Made by a program: the position numbers and the translations under genes. This document shows, one piece after another, positions 25,927-35,923 of a DNA stretch of 64,000 bases (the first letter of the stretch is position 1; every line of letters starts with the position of its first letter). The DNA comes from JANMDU01 sp031375105. GTDB lineage: Bacteria > Pseudomonadota > Gammaproteobacteria > Burkholderiales > Burkholderiaceae_C. The notes below the pieces were generated by a model. That model made no database searches. It had not been told where the DNA came from and worked only from the letters and a program-made list of their open reading frames with translations. The DNA lies in NCBI GenBank assembly GCA_031375105.1, contig JANMHJ010000020.1:4309-68308 (forward strand), written 5' to 3'.

Positions 25927-27034
25927 CACACCGTCTCCTTCTTCGCCAATGCGAAATAGAGCTTCGCGATCCCAGGTGCGAACACATACGCGAGCGCCCC
26001 CGAGAACAGCACGATCAAGCCTTGCAGCATCACGATCATGTCTTTGGTAAACCCCGGCACTTCAAATGCTACTTCCGCACCGCCTTGCGAAATCATGCCA
26101 AAGAGCAGGCCAGACAGCACAATGCCAAAAGGATGATTGCGCCCCATCAGTGCCACGGCAATGCCTGTAAAACCTGCGCCTGCCACAAAATCGGTAAGCA
26201 GCTTGTGATGCACGCCAGCCACCTCGTTGATGGCAATCATGCCCGCCATTGCGCCTGAGATACCCATCGCCACCATCACCTGCTTTTGTGGCGAAATACC
26301 CGCATATTCCGCTGCGCCGGGGCTCGAACCACTGGCGCGAATTTGATAGCCGATCCGTGTCTTCCACAGCAGCAAATAAACGAAGATACAAGCGAGCACG
26401 GCCAACACAATGCTCAGATTGAGCGGAGATGATGGCCAGTCCACACCGATGCCTTTCAGAAACTCATGCACACGCGGCATCTTTGCCGAAGCCGCAAACT
26501 CTGCGCTCTCGGGAGCCATCTCGCCCGCAGGCTTCAAGACGTTCACCAGCAAATACACCATGAGCGAGCTGGCCAGAAAGTTAAACATGATGGTGGTGAT
26601 CACCACATGGCTGCCGCGATAGGCTTGCAAATAGCCCGGAATCGCGCCCCAGACACCTGCAAACACAGCAGCAAACACAATCATCAACGGCAGCATCAGC
26701 CAAGCAGGCAACGATGGCGCAAGCCAAAGCGCCACCAAGCCCGCGCCCAGCCCGCCGATCATCGCTTGGCCTTCGCCGCCGATGTTGAACAAACCCGCAT
26801 GAAAAGCCACGGCGACCGCAAGACCAGCAAACACAAAGGTGGTCGCGTAATACAGCGTGTAGCTCAGGCCGCGCTGGTTACCCAAAGCGCCTTTGACCAG
26901 CGCCGTCATCACTTGCGTGGGGCTTTGCCCTACCAGCGCCACCACGATGCCCGCTACAAAAAGCGCAATCAATAAATTGATCAGTGGGATCACGCCCACA
27001 TCCAGCCAGAGCGGCAGGTCTTTTTGCGCAGCGC

Positions 27035-27038
<4 letters not shown>
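25926..27038 (-). CDS. Nucleoside ABC transporter permease (NupP/YufP type)
   Basis: 370 residues, second membrane subunit of the same importer. It has GLSYTLYYATTFVFAGLAVA, FNIGGEGQAMIGGLGAGLVAL (about 86-106, the EAA-like family motif), and AAEYAGISPQKQVMVAMGISG. About ten predicted helices. Overlaps by 4 bases with the ATPase gene upstream and 3 bases with the other permease downstream, so all three are translated as one unit. Confidence 0.9.
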
Positions 27039-28633
<1,595 letters not shown>

Positions 28634-28671
28634 ACAAAAATGCTAGAGAACTTCGTGTCTAACAACGCGAA

Positions 28672-29643
28672 TCACTCGCACTTGTTTGCAGTCATGTAGT
28701 CCACAACCTTGATCTTGCCGGAGATGATGTCGGCCTTGGCGGCATCGACCTTCTTCTTCATGTCGGCAGACACGAGCTTCTCGTTGTTTTTATCCATCGC
28801 ATAATCCACGCCGCCTTCTTTCAGGCCAAGTGCGCTGATGCCGGGTGTGTGCTTCTTCATCACGTTGTACACAGCGGTGTCCACGCGCTTGACCATGGAG
28901 GTCAGCATGGTGCCAGGCTGGATATGGTTTTGGTTGCTGTCCACACCGATAGCGAGTTTGCCAGCGTCTTTCGCGGCTTGGTACACGCCCATGCCAGTGC
29001 CGCCAGCGGCTGCGAAGATCACGTCTGCGCCTTTAGCCATTTGCGCTTTGGCCAGCTCGCCGCCGCGTGCGGGGTCGTTCCAAGCCGCGCCTGTGGTGCC
29101 GGTCATGTTGGCAAAGGTCTCAACCTTGCCGTTGGCAAATTTAGCGCCTTGCTCGTAGCCGCACTGAAATTTGCGGATCAGGGGAATGTCCATGCCGCCC
29201 ACGAAGCCGACTTTGCCGGTCTTGGAGGCAGAGGCGGCCATCATGCCTACCAAGAAGCTGCCTTCATGCTCGTTGAACACGACGGATTGCACATTGGGCT
29301 CTTTCACCACAAAATCAATGATGGCAAAGTTGAGCTTGGGAAATTCTTTGGCAATTTTCTCGATAGCACCGCCTTGGCTGAAGCCAATGCCAATGATCGG
29401 GTTGGCACCGCGCTCAGCCATGCGGCGGATCGCTTGCTCGCGCTGGGTCGGGTTGGTCACTTCAAATTCTAGGTATTGCGTACCGGTTTCTTTCTTGAAG
29501 CGCTCAGCGCCGTTGTAGGCGGCTTCGTTGAAGGATTTATCAAATTTGCCGCCCATGTCAAAAATAACGGCGGGCTGAGCGAAGGCAGCGGTGGCGGCCA
29601 AAGCGGCAGCGGCAACGATGGATGAGCGCAGGGAAAATTTCAT
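28672..29643 (-). CDS. BMP family nucleoside-binding lipoprotein/periplasmic protein
   Basis: 323 residues with a signal peptide (MKFSLRSSIVAAAALAATAAFA) and the BMP fold: PAVIFDMGGKFDKSFNEAAYNG, GIGFSQGGAIEKIAKEFP, GFVGGMDIPLIRKFQCGYEQG and GADVIFAAAGGTGMGV. It captures purine nucleosides for the ABC importer that follows. No Cys follows the signal, so it is soluble or not a typical lipoprotein. Start at 29643 is supported by TAGGAA upstream; the longer frame to 29772 would overlap the divergent deaminase gene. Confidence 0.92.
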   Translation of the reverse strand: MKFSLRSSIVAAAALAATAAFAQPAVIFDMGGKFDKSFNEAAYNGAERFKKETGTQYLEFEVTNPTQREQAIRRMAERGANPIIGIGFSQGGAIEKIAKEFPKLNFAIIDFVVKEPNVQSVVFNEHEGSFLVGMMAASASKTGKVGFVGGMDIPLIRKFQCGYEQGAKFANGKVETFANMTGTTGAAWNDPARGGELAKAQMAKGADVIFAAAGGTGMGVYQAAKDAGKLAIGVDSNQNHIQPGTMLTSMVKRVDTAVYNVMKKHTPGISALGLKEGGVDYAMDKNNEKLVSADMKKKVDAAKADIISGKIKVVDYMTANKCE

Positions 29644-29751
29644 GGAAGGGTTCCTAGAAGTAAATAAAAAGTTCGTGCTATGTGCACACGCAAGCAATGA
29701 TAATGCCTGAAATTCCCTTGGGTTGACAAAGGGGTAAATCTCTATTTCCCT

Positions 29752-30804
29752 ATGCTTCATCCGTCTATTCATTGGCCCAGCATCCCCAAGGTGGTGCTAC
29801 ATGAGCACCTCGATGGTAATTTACGCCCACAAACGCTGCTCTCGCTCTGCAAAAAGCGTGGCGTGGATTTACCCGCTGATACACCCGAAGCCCTGCAACA
29901 CTGGATTCACACGCAGGCCAATTCTGGCTCGCTAGAGCGTTATGTGGCGGCCTTCGGGCTCACCGTGGCAGCCATGGCCACGCCAGAGGCTTGCGAGCGC
30001 GTGGCTTTTGAAGCGGTGGAAGATGGTGCGGCAGACGGCGCGGTGCTCATCGAGCTGCGCATGGCACCTTTGCTGCTGGAAGCGCATGGCCTCTCAGGCG
30101 ATGAAGCGCTCGCGGCCATGCTGGCAGGTGTGGCAAGGGCCAGCTTGGAAACTGGCGTGCCCGCAGGCTTCATCGTTTGCGGGATGCGGACGGACTCGCC
30201 AACGGACGTGATCCGCAGTGCCGAGCTGGCCACGCGGTTTGTAGGCAAGGGCGTAGTGGGTTACGACTTGGCGGGCGCAGAGCGAGGTTTTCCGGCCAGT
30301 TTGCATGCGAAAGCCGTTGCGCTCGCGCGCGAAGCTGGCCTAGGCATCACGCTGCATGCAGGCGAAGCAGACATCGGCGAGCGCGTGATAGAAGCAATGG
30401 ATTTAGGCGCAACGCGCATTGGCCACGGCGTGCAGATCACGCAAGGCGAGGGCGCTGCCCGACGCATGGCGCGTGCCCGGGATGCAGGTGTGCATTTCGA
30501 GGTTTGCCCCACCAGCAATGTGCATACCGGCGCGTGGACGGATTTGCCAGCGCATCCTTTGATTGCCATGGAAGCTGCGGGCCTGAACTGGTCTGTACAA
30601 GCGGACAACCGCCTGATTTCCGTGCTCACGCAGGGCAGCGAAATTCGAGTCGCGCATGACATTTGCGGCCTGAGTTTGGCGCAGATCATGCGGGGGCAGA
30701 CACGCGCAGCGAGCGCTTCTTTTTTGCCTTCTGCGCAGAGATTGCGGGCGATTGCCCAGTTGACTGCTTGGTGCGAAAGTCAATCTTTTGCTATTTATTT
30801 GTGA
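29752..30804 (+). CDS. add: Adenosine deaminase
   Basis: Zn-dependent conversion of adenosine to inosine. 350 residues with the metal-binding VVLHEHLDGNLRP (about 14-26), the catalytic HAGE (about 203-206), GHGVQIT and VCPTSNV. The usual SxNTDD is here SVQADN, with the zinc-binding Asp kept. Divergent from the nucleoside importer: transport followed by deamination makes a salvage unit. The last five residues and the TGA come from a dispersed repeat (copy 6, ending FAIYL), so the end of the protein is probably not the ancestral one. Confidence 0.93.
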   Translation: MLHPSIHWPSIPKVVLHEHLDGNLRPQTLLSLCKKRGVDLPADTPEALQHWIHTQANSGSLERYVAAFGLTVAAMATPEACERVAFEAVEDGAADGAVLIELRMAPLLLEAHGLSGDEALAAMLAGVARASLETGVPAGFIVCGMRTDSPTDVIRSAELATRFVGKGVVGYDLAGAERGFPASLHAKAVALAREAGLGITLHAGEADIGERVIEAMDLGATRIGHGVQITQGEGAARRMARARDAGVHFEVCPTSNVHTGAWTDLPAHPLIAMEAAGLNWSVQADNRLISVLTQGSEIRVAHDICGLSLAQIMRGQTRAASASFLPSAQRLRAIAQLTAWCESQSFAIYL

Positions 30805-30843
30805 GCATGCTACGCACGATTTATAACGGCTACAGACCATTTT
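30788..30843 (-). repeat. Dispersed palindromic repeat, copy 6
   Basis: Read on the minus strand: AAATGGTCTGTAGCC, GTTATAAATCGTGCG and TGCTCACAAATAAATAGCAA. Its plus-strand reading supplies the final codons and stop of add. Confidence 0.75.
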
Positions 30844-30857
30844 TCCTATAAAAAGAC

Positions 30858-30890
30858 ACAAAAAAGCCCGCTCGAAGCGGGCTTTTTTGT
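30858..30890. terminator. Bidirectional Rho-independent terminator
   Basis: A perfect 15-base inverted repeat, ACAAAAAAGCCCGCT (30858-30872) and its complement (30876-30890), with a CGA loop and A/T runs at both sides. It sits between the converging add and ComEA-like genes and should stop transcription from both. Confidence 0.92.
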
Positions 30891-30917
30891 GCAAGCCGAA
30901 GCTTGCATAAGAGGGGT

Positions 30918-31583
30918 TTACTTCTTCGGGGCAGAAGCTGGTGCAGCAGCAGCGGTGGCTTTTGCATCTTTCTTCGGCTCGGCTTTGGCTTTCTTGTCTG
31001 CTTCGGCTTTGGCTTTCTTGTCAGCATCTGCTTTGGCTTTTGCATCTGCTTTGGCCTTTTTGTCGGCTTCGGCTTTGGCTTTCTTCTCGTCAGCAGCTTT
31101 GGCCTTGGCCGCTTTGTCTGCATCAGCCTTCATTTTTGCATCAGCTTTTGGATCGGCTTTGGCAGCGGCTGGGGCGGCAGCAGGAGCAGCAGCGGCAGGC
31201 TTAGCATCAGCAGCTTTTGCATCCTTGGCAGGCATTGCAGCGGCAGCGGCGGCAGGTTTGGCTGCGTCGGCTTTAGCCATTGGCTTGTCGTCTTTCTTGG
31301 CAGGCGTTGCGGCGACACCTTTGAAGCCAGCGCCACCGACGGTGAGGCCTTCAGCAGAGAACTTAGCAGCGTTGGTTTCGCCAATGCCGTTGACGCGGGT
31401 GACCAGATCGTTCCAGTCTTTGAAATTGCCTTTTTTGCGCTCGTCCAGAATTTTGCTGGAGATGGCAGGGCCGATGCCTTTGATGGTATCGAGTTCGGCG
31501 GCGGTGGCTTTGTTCACGTCAACTGCGGCAAAAGCTGCGGCTGCGAACAGCATGGTCAAAATGACCAATAATTTTTTCAACAT
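30918..31583 (-). CDS. ComEA-like helix-hairpin-helix protein with Lys/Ala-rich tail
   Basis: 221 residues. A signal peptide (LLVILTMLFAAAAFA) is followed by a helix-hairpin-helix DNA-binding domain: VDVNKATAAELDTIKGIGPA (21-40) and VTRVNGIGETNAAKF, as in ComEA. From about residue 90 to the end the chain is low-complexity, mostly Lys, Ala, Asp and Pro, with repeated AKADADKKAKAE-type units, strongly basic and probably helical. Known ComEA proteins bind incoming DNA in the periplasm; the tail could extend DNA or envelope binding. Small ComEA-like proteins with such tails also occur in non-competent bacteria, so the role is inferred. It is transcribed toward the terminator. Confidence 0.82.
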   Translation of the reverse strand: MLKKLLVILTMLFAAAAFAAVDVNKATAAELDTIKGIGPAISSKILDERKKGNFKDWNDLVTRVNGIGETNAAKFSAEGLTVGGAGFKGVAATPAKKDDKPMAKADAAKPAAAAAAMPAKDAKAADAKPAAAAPAAAPAAAKADPKADAKMKADADKAAKAKAADEKKAKAEADKKAKADAKAKADADKKAKAEADKKAKAEPKKDAKATAAAAPASAPKK

Positions 31584-31732
31584 GGGAACGACTCCTCGAA
31601 GGGTGGTGTGGATGGTTTTGTGTCCGGCAAATCCGGGCTACGGAACTATAACGGGGCAGGGGGCGCTTCGTTGACTTGCGAAGAGCGTGAAAACTAGCAA
31701 TAACCCTGATTTTTCTGTCTTGGCGGATCGCA

Positions 31733-32509
31733 TCAATCGTTCACACGCCAGTCAATCACCAAGGGCGACCAGATTTTGCCGCCGTCTCGGGGCAGGGCTT
31801 CGGTTTTTTCAAATGCGCGAACGACTGCGTCATCCCATTCTTTGTTGCCGCTACTTTTGAGCACACGCGGGCGACCCAGCACCGTGCCATCCAGCGCGAG
31901 GCGCACCTCGATACTGACCAGCGGATTGCCGCTGACATTGCCGGGAAAGACGAGATTGGGGCGCACGCGGCCTTTGATGAGGCCCGCGTAACCGCTGCTG
32001 GGGCCGCTGGATTGCTGCTGCGAGCCTTGCGCATTGGGCGCACCACTGGCACCTGCCAGACCTGCCATGCGTTGGATGTTGTCTAGGCGCTCTTTCTCGC
32101 GCAGCTCCGCGAGTTTGCGAGCTTGTGCAGCTTGATCGATCTTCGGTTCGGGCTTGGGTGCGGGTTTGGGCTCTGTTTTGGGCTCGGGTTTGACTTGTGC
32201 TTTCGGTGTTGGCTTGGGTTTTTCTTTTTCTACCGTGATATCTGGCGCTCTTGGGGCAGGCGGCTCAGGCGGTGTCTCTACTTTGGGCTGCTGCACAGGC
32301 ACTTCGATAAGTTTGGGCGCAGCGGGCATGGGCAGGCTGCTCCACAGCTCAGCCTCCACCGTTGTCACTGCGGCTTCGCGCTTCCAGTTCACGCCCCAGG
32401 TGAGCGCACCCACCAGCAGCAGATGCGCGAGCATGGCCAGCGAGAACGCGCGGCCTGTGCCTTGCGGGCGCGGGGGATGAAAATCCAAGCGGCTGGCGAT
32501 GCTGGCCAT
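31733..32509 (-). CDS. tolA: TolA, cell-envelope integrity protein
   Basis: 258 residues with one N-terminal membrane helix (AFSLAMLAHLLLVGALTWGV), a long Pro/Lys/Glu/Ala-rich periplasmic arm (about 75-150, with repeats of PEPKTEPKPAPK type) and a C-terminal TonB/TolA domain (about 175-258, YAGLIKGRVRPNLVFPG and GRPRVLKSSGNKEWDDAVVRA). Links the TolQR motor to outer-membrane partners during cell constriction. Start at 32509, 10 bases after tolR; the longer frame to 32551 would overlap tolR. The tolB and pal genes that usually follow are not here. Confidence 0.9.
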   Translation of the reverse strand: MASIASRLDFHPPRPQGTGRAFSLAMLAHLLLVGALTWGVNWKREAAVTTVEAELWSSLPMPAAPKLIEVPVQQPKVETPPEPPAPRAPDITVEKEKPKPTPKAQVKPEPKTEPKPAPKPEPKIDQAAQARKLAELREKERLDNIQRMAGLAGASGAPNAQGSQQQSSGPSSGYAGLIKGRVRPNLVFPGNVSGNPLVSIEVRLALDGTVLGRPRVLKSSGNKEWDDAVVRAFEKTEALPRDGGKIWSPLVIDWRVND

Positions 32510-32519
32510 GGCAATGGAG

Positions 32520-32948
32520 CTATTTGGCCAACTGCACAGAAAGCCCCACACGCTGGATACCTGCGCGTTGCAGCTTGTCCATCACGGCCACCACGGTCTC
32601 ATATTTCACGCCTTTATCAGCGCTGATCACCACAGCCACGTTCTGCTGACCCGCTTGCAGCTTCTTGACCTGATCCGCTACTGTATTGATAGCGCTCCGC
32701 GCTGATTCTGTAACGGCGGGAAGCGCTTTTAGCTCTAAAGATTCGTCTTTGTTGATGATGATCTGAATCACCGCATCGGGCTGTTTGGCCGCCTTGCCCA
32801 CGCTGGGCAGATCGATCATGCTGGGCGCAATCAAAGGCGCGGTCACCATGAAAATAATCAATAACACCAGCATCACATCAATGAAAGGCACCATGTTGAT
32901 CTCACTGATGGTGCGCCGGCCTCGGCCTCTTGAAATCATGGTGGGCAT
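32520..32948 (-). CDS. tolR: TolR, ExbD-family proton-channel subunit
   Basis: 142 residues. The N-terminal RRTISEINMVPFIDVMLVLL contains the membrane helix with the proton-relay Asp, as in TolR and ExbD. The C-terminal periplasmic domain has VVISADKGVKYETVVAVMDKL and GIQRVGLSVQ. Start at ATG 32948 is fixed by GGGAG upstream; the frame's earlier TTG overlaps tolQ. A dispersed repeat copy (7) is read in frame as AVTESARSAINTVAD (about residues 73-91), at a place where other TolR proteins have a variable linker. Confidence 0.93.
   Translation of the reverse strand: MPTMISRGRGRRTISEINMVPFIDVMLVLLIIFMVTAPLIAPSMIDLPSVGKAAKQPDAVIQIIINKDESLELKALPAVTESARSAINTVADQVKKLQAGQQNVAVVISADKGVKYETVVAVMDKLQRAGIQRVGLSVQLAK
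32677..32731 (-). repeat. Dispersed palindromic repeat, copy 7 (inside tolR)
   Basis: Minus-strand reading: AAAGCGCTTCCCGCC, GTTACAGAATCAGCGCGG, GCTATCAATACAGTAGC. Same orientation as tolR, read in frame. Confidence 0.7.
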
Positions 32949-32959
32949 GCTGTGCTCCC

Positions 32960-33679
32960 TCAATGCCCAAATGTGGAGCTGGGCGCGGCCCCTGTCATAC
33001 CGCCCAAATTGCGCTGCAAGATGTTGGAAAACTCTTCAATGAAGGTTTCCAGCCGAATCGCCACACGGTCAATATCCCGTGCAAAGCGGTTGTACGCGAC
33101 GACGGCGGGAATCGCAGCAAACAGGCCAATGGCTGTGGCGACCAGCGCTTCTGCAATGCCGGGCGCTACCGTGGCGAGCGTGACTTGCTGCAAGCTGGCC
33201 AGCCCCGTGAACGCATGCATGATGCCCCAGACTGTGCCAAACAAACCCACATAGGGCGAAACGGAGCCGACTGAGGCGAGGAAGGAGAGATTGCTCTCCA
33301 CCGTGTCCATCTCCCTTTGATAACTGGCTCGCATGGCGCGGCGAGCGCCGTCCATCAAGGTGCCGGTATCGGAAATGCGTCTTTCGCGCAGTTTTTGGAA
33401 TTCACGCATGCCGCTGGCGAAAATCCGCTCCATCGGGCCGGAGAGCTTGGCGTTTTTTGCGGCGCTGGCATACAGCTCGTTGATCGATGAGCCCGACCAA
33501 AACTCTTTTTCAAAATTCTCGTTGAGCGCATTGACCTTCTTGAGGGCGGCGAGCTTGCGAAAAATCGCTGCCCAACTGGAGACAGAGACAATGACCAGAA
33601 GCAGCATCACCGCCTGCACCACAAAGCTGGCGTTAAGTATCAGGTGCAGAATAGACAGATCGGGGTTGGCAGCGTTCAA
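32960..33679 (-). CDS. tolQ: TolQ, ExbB-family proton-channel subunit
   Basis: 239 residues with three membrane helices: about 15-35 (VVQAVMLLLVIVSVSSWAAI), then GTVWGIMHAFTGLASL, and GIAEALVATAIGLFAAIPAVV, the classic MotA/TolQ/ExbB channel. I place the start at TTG 33679, giving MNAANPDLSILHLIL, because GGAGG lies 7 bases upstream and the codon overlaps the ybgC TGA; the longer frame to 33751 starts inside ybgC. Works with TolR as the motor of the Tol-Pal system. Confidence 0.92.
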   Translation of the reverse strand: MNAANPDLSILHLILNASFVVQAVMLLLVIVSVSSWAAIFRKLAALKKVNALNENFEKEFWSGSSINELYASAAKNAKLSGPMERIFASGMREFQKLRERRISDTGTLMDGARRAMRASYQREMDTVESNLSFLASVGSVSPYVGLFGTVWGIMHAFTGLASLQQVTLATVAPGIAEALVATAIGLFAAIPAVVAYNRFARDIDRVAIRLETFIEEFSNILQRNLGGMTGAAPSSTFGH

Positions 33680-34149
33680 ACGATGGCCTCCAAAAGCGTT
33701 GAGGGGATTCTGCCCGGTTTCAGGCTCGCAGAATCGACCCAAGCGATACAAATTGTGCCTTGGCAGACAAGAGCGTCTGCACGGAGTGGCTCAGATGCTT
33801 GCAGCAAGGAGGAGTTCACATGCTCTTTATTTGATAGCATGCTGCGCATATTTTGTAAGGGGGAAAGCCGTATTTCTTGTGAAATCTTCAGGCTAGCACG
33901 GCCTTTTTCTACGACTTGAGCGCTGACTTGCAGCATGTCATCCAGCCGCGCGGGAGCCAAGTATTTGAGCTGCGTGTCGGTCACGACAAACATGCCGCCC
34001 GTCTCTTGTTTCAAAACTTGCTGAGAAATGCCTAAGGAACGCAGCCATTCGGTGCGGGCGCGCTCCATGAATTTCAAATAATTTGCGTAAAACACAATAC
34101 CGCCAGCATCGGTGTCTTCCCAATAAACGCGGATCGGGTGCGTGAACAT
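33676..34149 (-). CDS. ybgC: YbgC acyl-CoA thioesterase (Tol-Pal associated)
   Basis: 157 residues, hot-dog-fold thioesterase. RVYWEDTDAGGIVFYANYLKF (about 8-28) holds the conserved Asp and the HotDog tyrosine; ERARTEWLRSLGI follows. Usually first gene of the tol operon, acting on short-chain acyl-CoA or acyl carrier protein. It overlaps tolQ by 4 bases and the aminotransferase gene by one. A dispersed repeat (copy 8) is read in frame as SPLQNMRSMLSNKE (about 92-110), between the conserved core and the C-terminal strand, where relatives have a short loop; it lengthens the protein to 157 from the usual 130-140. Confidence 0.9.
   Translation of the reverse strand: MFTHPIRVYWEDTDAGGIVFYANYLKFMERARTEWLRSLGISQQVLKQETGGMFVVTDTQLKYLAPARLDDMLQVSAQVVEKGRASLKISQEIRLSPLQNMRSMLSNKEHVNSSLLQASEPLRADALVCQGTICIAWVDSASLKPGRIPSTLLEAIV
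33821..33874 (-). repeat. Dispersed palindromic repeat, copy 8 (inside ybgC)
   Basis: Minus-strand reading: ATACGGCTTTCCCCC, TTACAAAATATGCGCAG, TGCTATCAAATAAAGAGCA. Same orientation as ybgC, in frame, but shifted by one base relative to the copies in tolR and nusB. Confidence 0.72.
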
Positions 34150-35333
34150 CAGTCGAGCACCTGTTTCATCCGCGCAATCGCAGTTTGCAGATCGCGCATT
34201 GAGCTGGCCGTGGAAAAGCGCACGAATTGCTCAGTGGAATCTTGGCCAAAATCGCGGCCGGGCGCGATGGCGATATGCGTGCGCTTCATGAGTTCAAAGA
34301 CGAAATCCCAGCTGCTGCGCACACCCAGTTTGGCAAACAAAGGCGAGGCATCGGCATAGACGTAAAACGCGCCATCGGGTGGGACGGGAATGTCAAAACC
34401 CAACTCGCGCAGCGCGGGCAGGAAATAGTCCCGCCGGGCTTTGAACTCTGCGCGGCGCTCTTCGTAAATCGCAATGCTCTCGGGCTCAAAGCAGGCCAGA
34501 GCAGCGACTTGCGAAATGCTGCTGGCGCAGATGTAGAGATTTTGCGCAAGGCGCTCAATCGGCGACACCAAGCTTTCTGGCACGACCAACCAGCCGAGTC
34601 GCCAGCCGGTCATGTTGAAATATTTGGAAAAACTGTTGATGCTGATGATGTCGTCGCCCAATTCGAGTGCGGATTTGCCAAAGGTTGCATCATGCGAAAG
34701 GCCGAGGTAAATTTCGTCAATCATCGTGATGCCGCCTTTCGAGCGGACGAATTCGTGGATTTTCTTCAACTCATCCGGGCGAATCGACGTGCCGGTCGGG
34801 TTGGATGGTGAGGCGAGCAGCACGCCTTTTGTCTTTGCTCCCCAGTTGGCCTGCACTTTGGCGGCTGAGAGCTGAAAGCGCTCCTCAGGTGTGGTTGCCA
34901 CCAGCTTGGCCACGCCATCCGCCGCATGCACAAACTGTCGATTGCAGGGGTAGCTCGGATCGGGCATGAGGATTTCATCGCCTGCATCAATCAGCGCAAG
35001 GCAGGCCAATTGCAGTGCGGCGGACGCGCCAGCGGTGATGATGATGCGGCTTGGGGCCACGCTGACATTGAAGCGCGACGCATACCAAGCGCTGATCCTC
35101 TCGCGCAACGCGTCAACGCCATTGGCATTCGTGTATTGCGTTTTGCCTTGAGAAATAGCGCGCTGGGCGGCTTCTTGCACCAGAGGCGGCGCAGTGAAAT
35201 CAGGCTCCCCCACACTCAAAAAAATCATCGGCTTGTCGGTATGCGTGACCTGCTTTGCCAACTCCGATGCTTGCTTGAACACCTCCAACACATAGAAGGG
35301 TTCGACTTTCTTGGCTCGGCTGGAGATTTTCAT
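34149..35333 (-). CDS. PLP-dependent class I aminotransferase
   Basis: 394 residues, fold type I. The PLP lysine sits in SFSKYFNMTGWRLGW (about 232-246), with the Asp and Tyr of the cofactor site in SPSNPTGT and MIDEIYLGL, and the carboxylate-binding Arg in FVRFSTASS near the end. VGEPDFTAPP and TQYTNANGVDALRE are typical of the AspC/AlaA-like I-alpha group. Transaminates an amino acid with 2-oxoglutarate or pyruvate; substrate not decided by sequence. Lies between nusB and ybgC with a 22-base gap and a one-base overlap. Confidence 0.9.
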   Translation of the reverse strand: MKISSRAKKVEPFYVLEVFKQASELAKQVTHTDKPMIFLSVGEPDFTAPPLVQEAAQRAISQGKTQYTNANGVDALRERISAWYASRFNVSVAPSRIIITAGASAALQLACLALIDAGDEILMPDPSYPCNRQFVHAADGVAKLVATTPEERFQLSAAKVQANWGAKTKGVLLASPSNPTGTSIRPDELKKIHEFVRSKGGITMIDEIYLGLSHDATFGKSALELGDDIISINSFSKYFNMTGWRLGWLVVPESLVSPIERLAQNLYICASSISQVAALACFEPESIAIYEERRAEFKARRDYFLPALRELGFDIPVPPDGAFYVYADASPLFAKLGVRSSWDFVFELMKRTHIAIAPGRDFGQDSTEQFVRFSTASSMRDLQTAIARMKQVLD

Positions 35334-35355
35334 AGTTTTGATTGGCTTTAAACCT

Positions 35356-35901
35356 TCACCGATTCAAATGCAAATTTGAGGGCGCGTTATCTGAAGCCAC
35401 TTCTAAAGAACGCAGCTGAGGGGCGAGTTGGTTCAAGATGCCGTTGATGTATTTGAAGCCATCGGTGCCGCCGAAGGCCTTGGCTTGCTCGATATATTCG
35501 TTGATGACGACGCGCCAGGGCACATCTGGGCAGTGCTGAAATTCATAGGTGCCCATCCACAGAAGAGCGTGTTCGATGGGGGAGATTTCAAGCCAAGGAC
35601 GATCCAGATGCGGCTCGATCAGCGCGTCGAGCGTTTTGGAAGTTTCCACACAGCCGCGAAACAGCGCATCGAAGTGCACAGAGTCAGCTTTGGAGAAGCC
35701 TTGCAGATCGCGTGTGAATTCGTCAATTTCATCGGTGGCTTGCTGGCCGACGATATGCTGATACAGCGCTTGCACAGCAAACTCGCGGGCGCGTGTGCGG
35801 GCGGCGCGAGCGGCTGATTTGGAATGGAATTCTTTGCGTTTTGCTATTAATTTGCTAGCACTCTGCGCTGATTCCATAACGGGTGAAGGCTGATTTTGCA
35901 T
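35356..35901 (-). CDS. nusB: Transcription antitermination factor NusB
   Basis: 181 residues. NusB core starts near residue 34 with RTRAREFAVQALYQHIVGQQ and ends with INEYIEQAKAFGGTDGFKYINGIL, all hallmark segments for boxA binding with NusE. The chosen ATG 35901 is followed at once by a dispersed repeat (copy 9) read in frame as PVMESAQSASKLIAK (about residues 8-22), so an extra N-terminal arm has been built from the repeat. A longer frame to 35979 has no support. ribH ends 22 bases upstream, the common ribH-nusB order. Confidence 0.95.
   Translation of the reverse strand: MQNQPSPVMESAQSASKLIAKRKEFHSKSAARAARTRAREFAVQALYQHIVGQQATDEIDEFTRDLQGFSKADSVHFDALFRGCVETSKTLDALIEPHLDRPWLEISPIEHALLWMGTYEFQHCPDVPWRVVINEYIEQAKAFGGTDGFKYINGILNQLAPQLRSLEVASDNAPSNLHLNR
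35841..35896 (-). repeat. Dispersed palindromic repeat, copy 9 (inside nusB)
   Basis: Minus-strand reading: AAATCAGCCTTCACCC, GTTATGGAATCAGCGCAG, TGCTAGCAAATTAATAGCA. A near-consensus copy, same orientation as nusB. Confidence 0.8.
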
Positions 35902-35923
35902 ATATTTTCTGCTTTGAGGCAAC

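Noticed and set aside
29942..30689. Several overlapping frames inside add
   Set aside because: All are shadows in other frames of a complete adenosine deaminase gene.
30903..31571. 222-codon plus-strand frame opposite the ComEA-like gene
   Set aside because: Produced by the repetitive Lys/Ala coding on the other strand; Phe/Gly/Leu-rich text without meaning.
31665..31683. CTTCG...CGAAG hairpin behind tolA as a terminator
   Set aside because: Five-base stem with no T-run on the minus strand.
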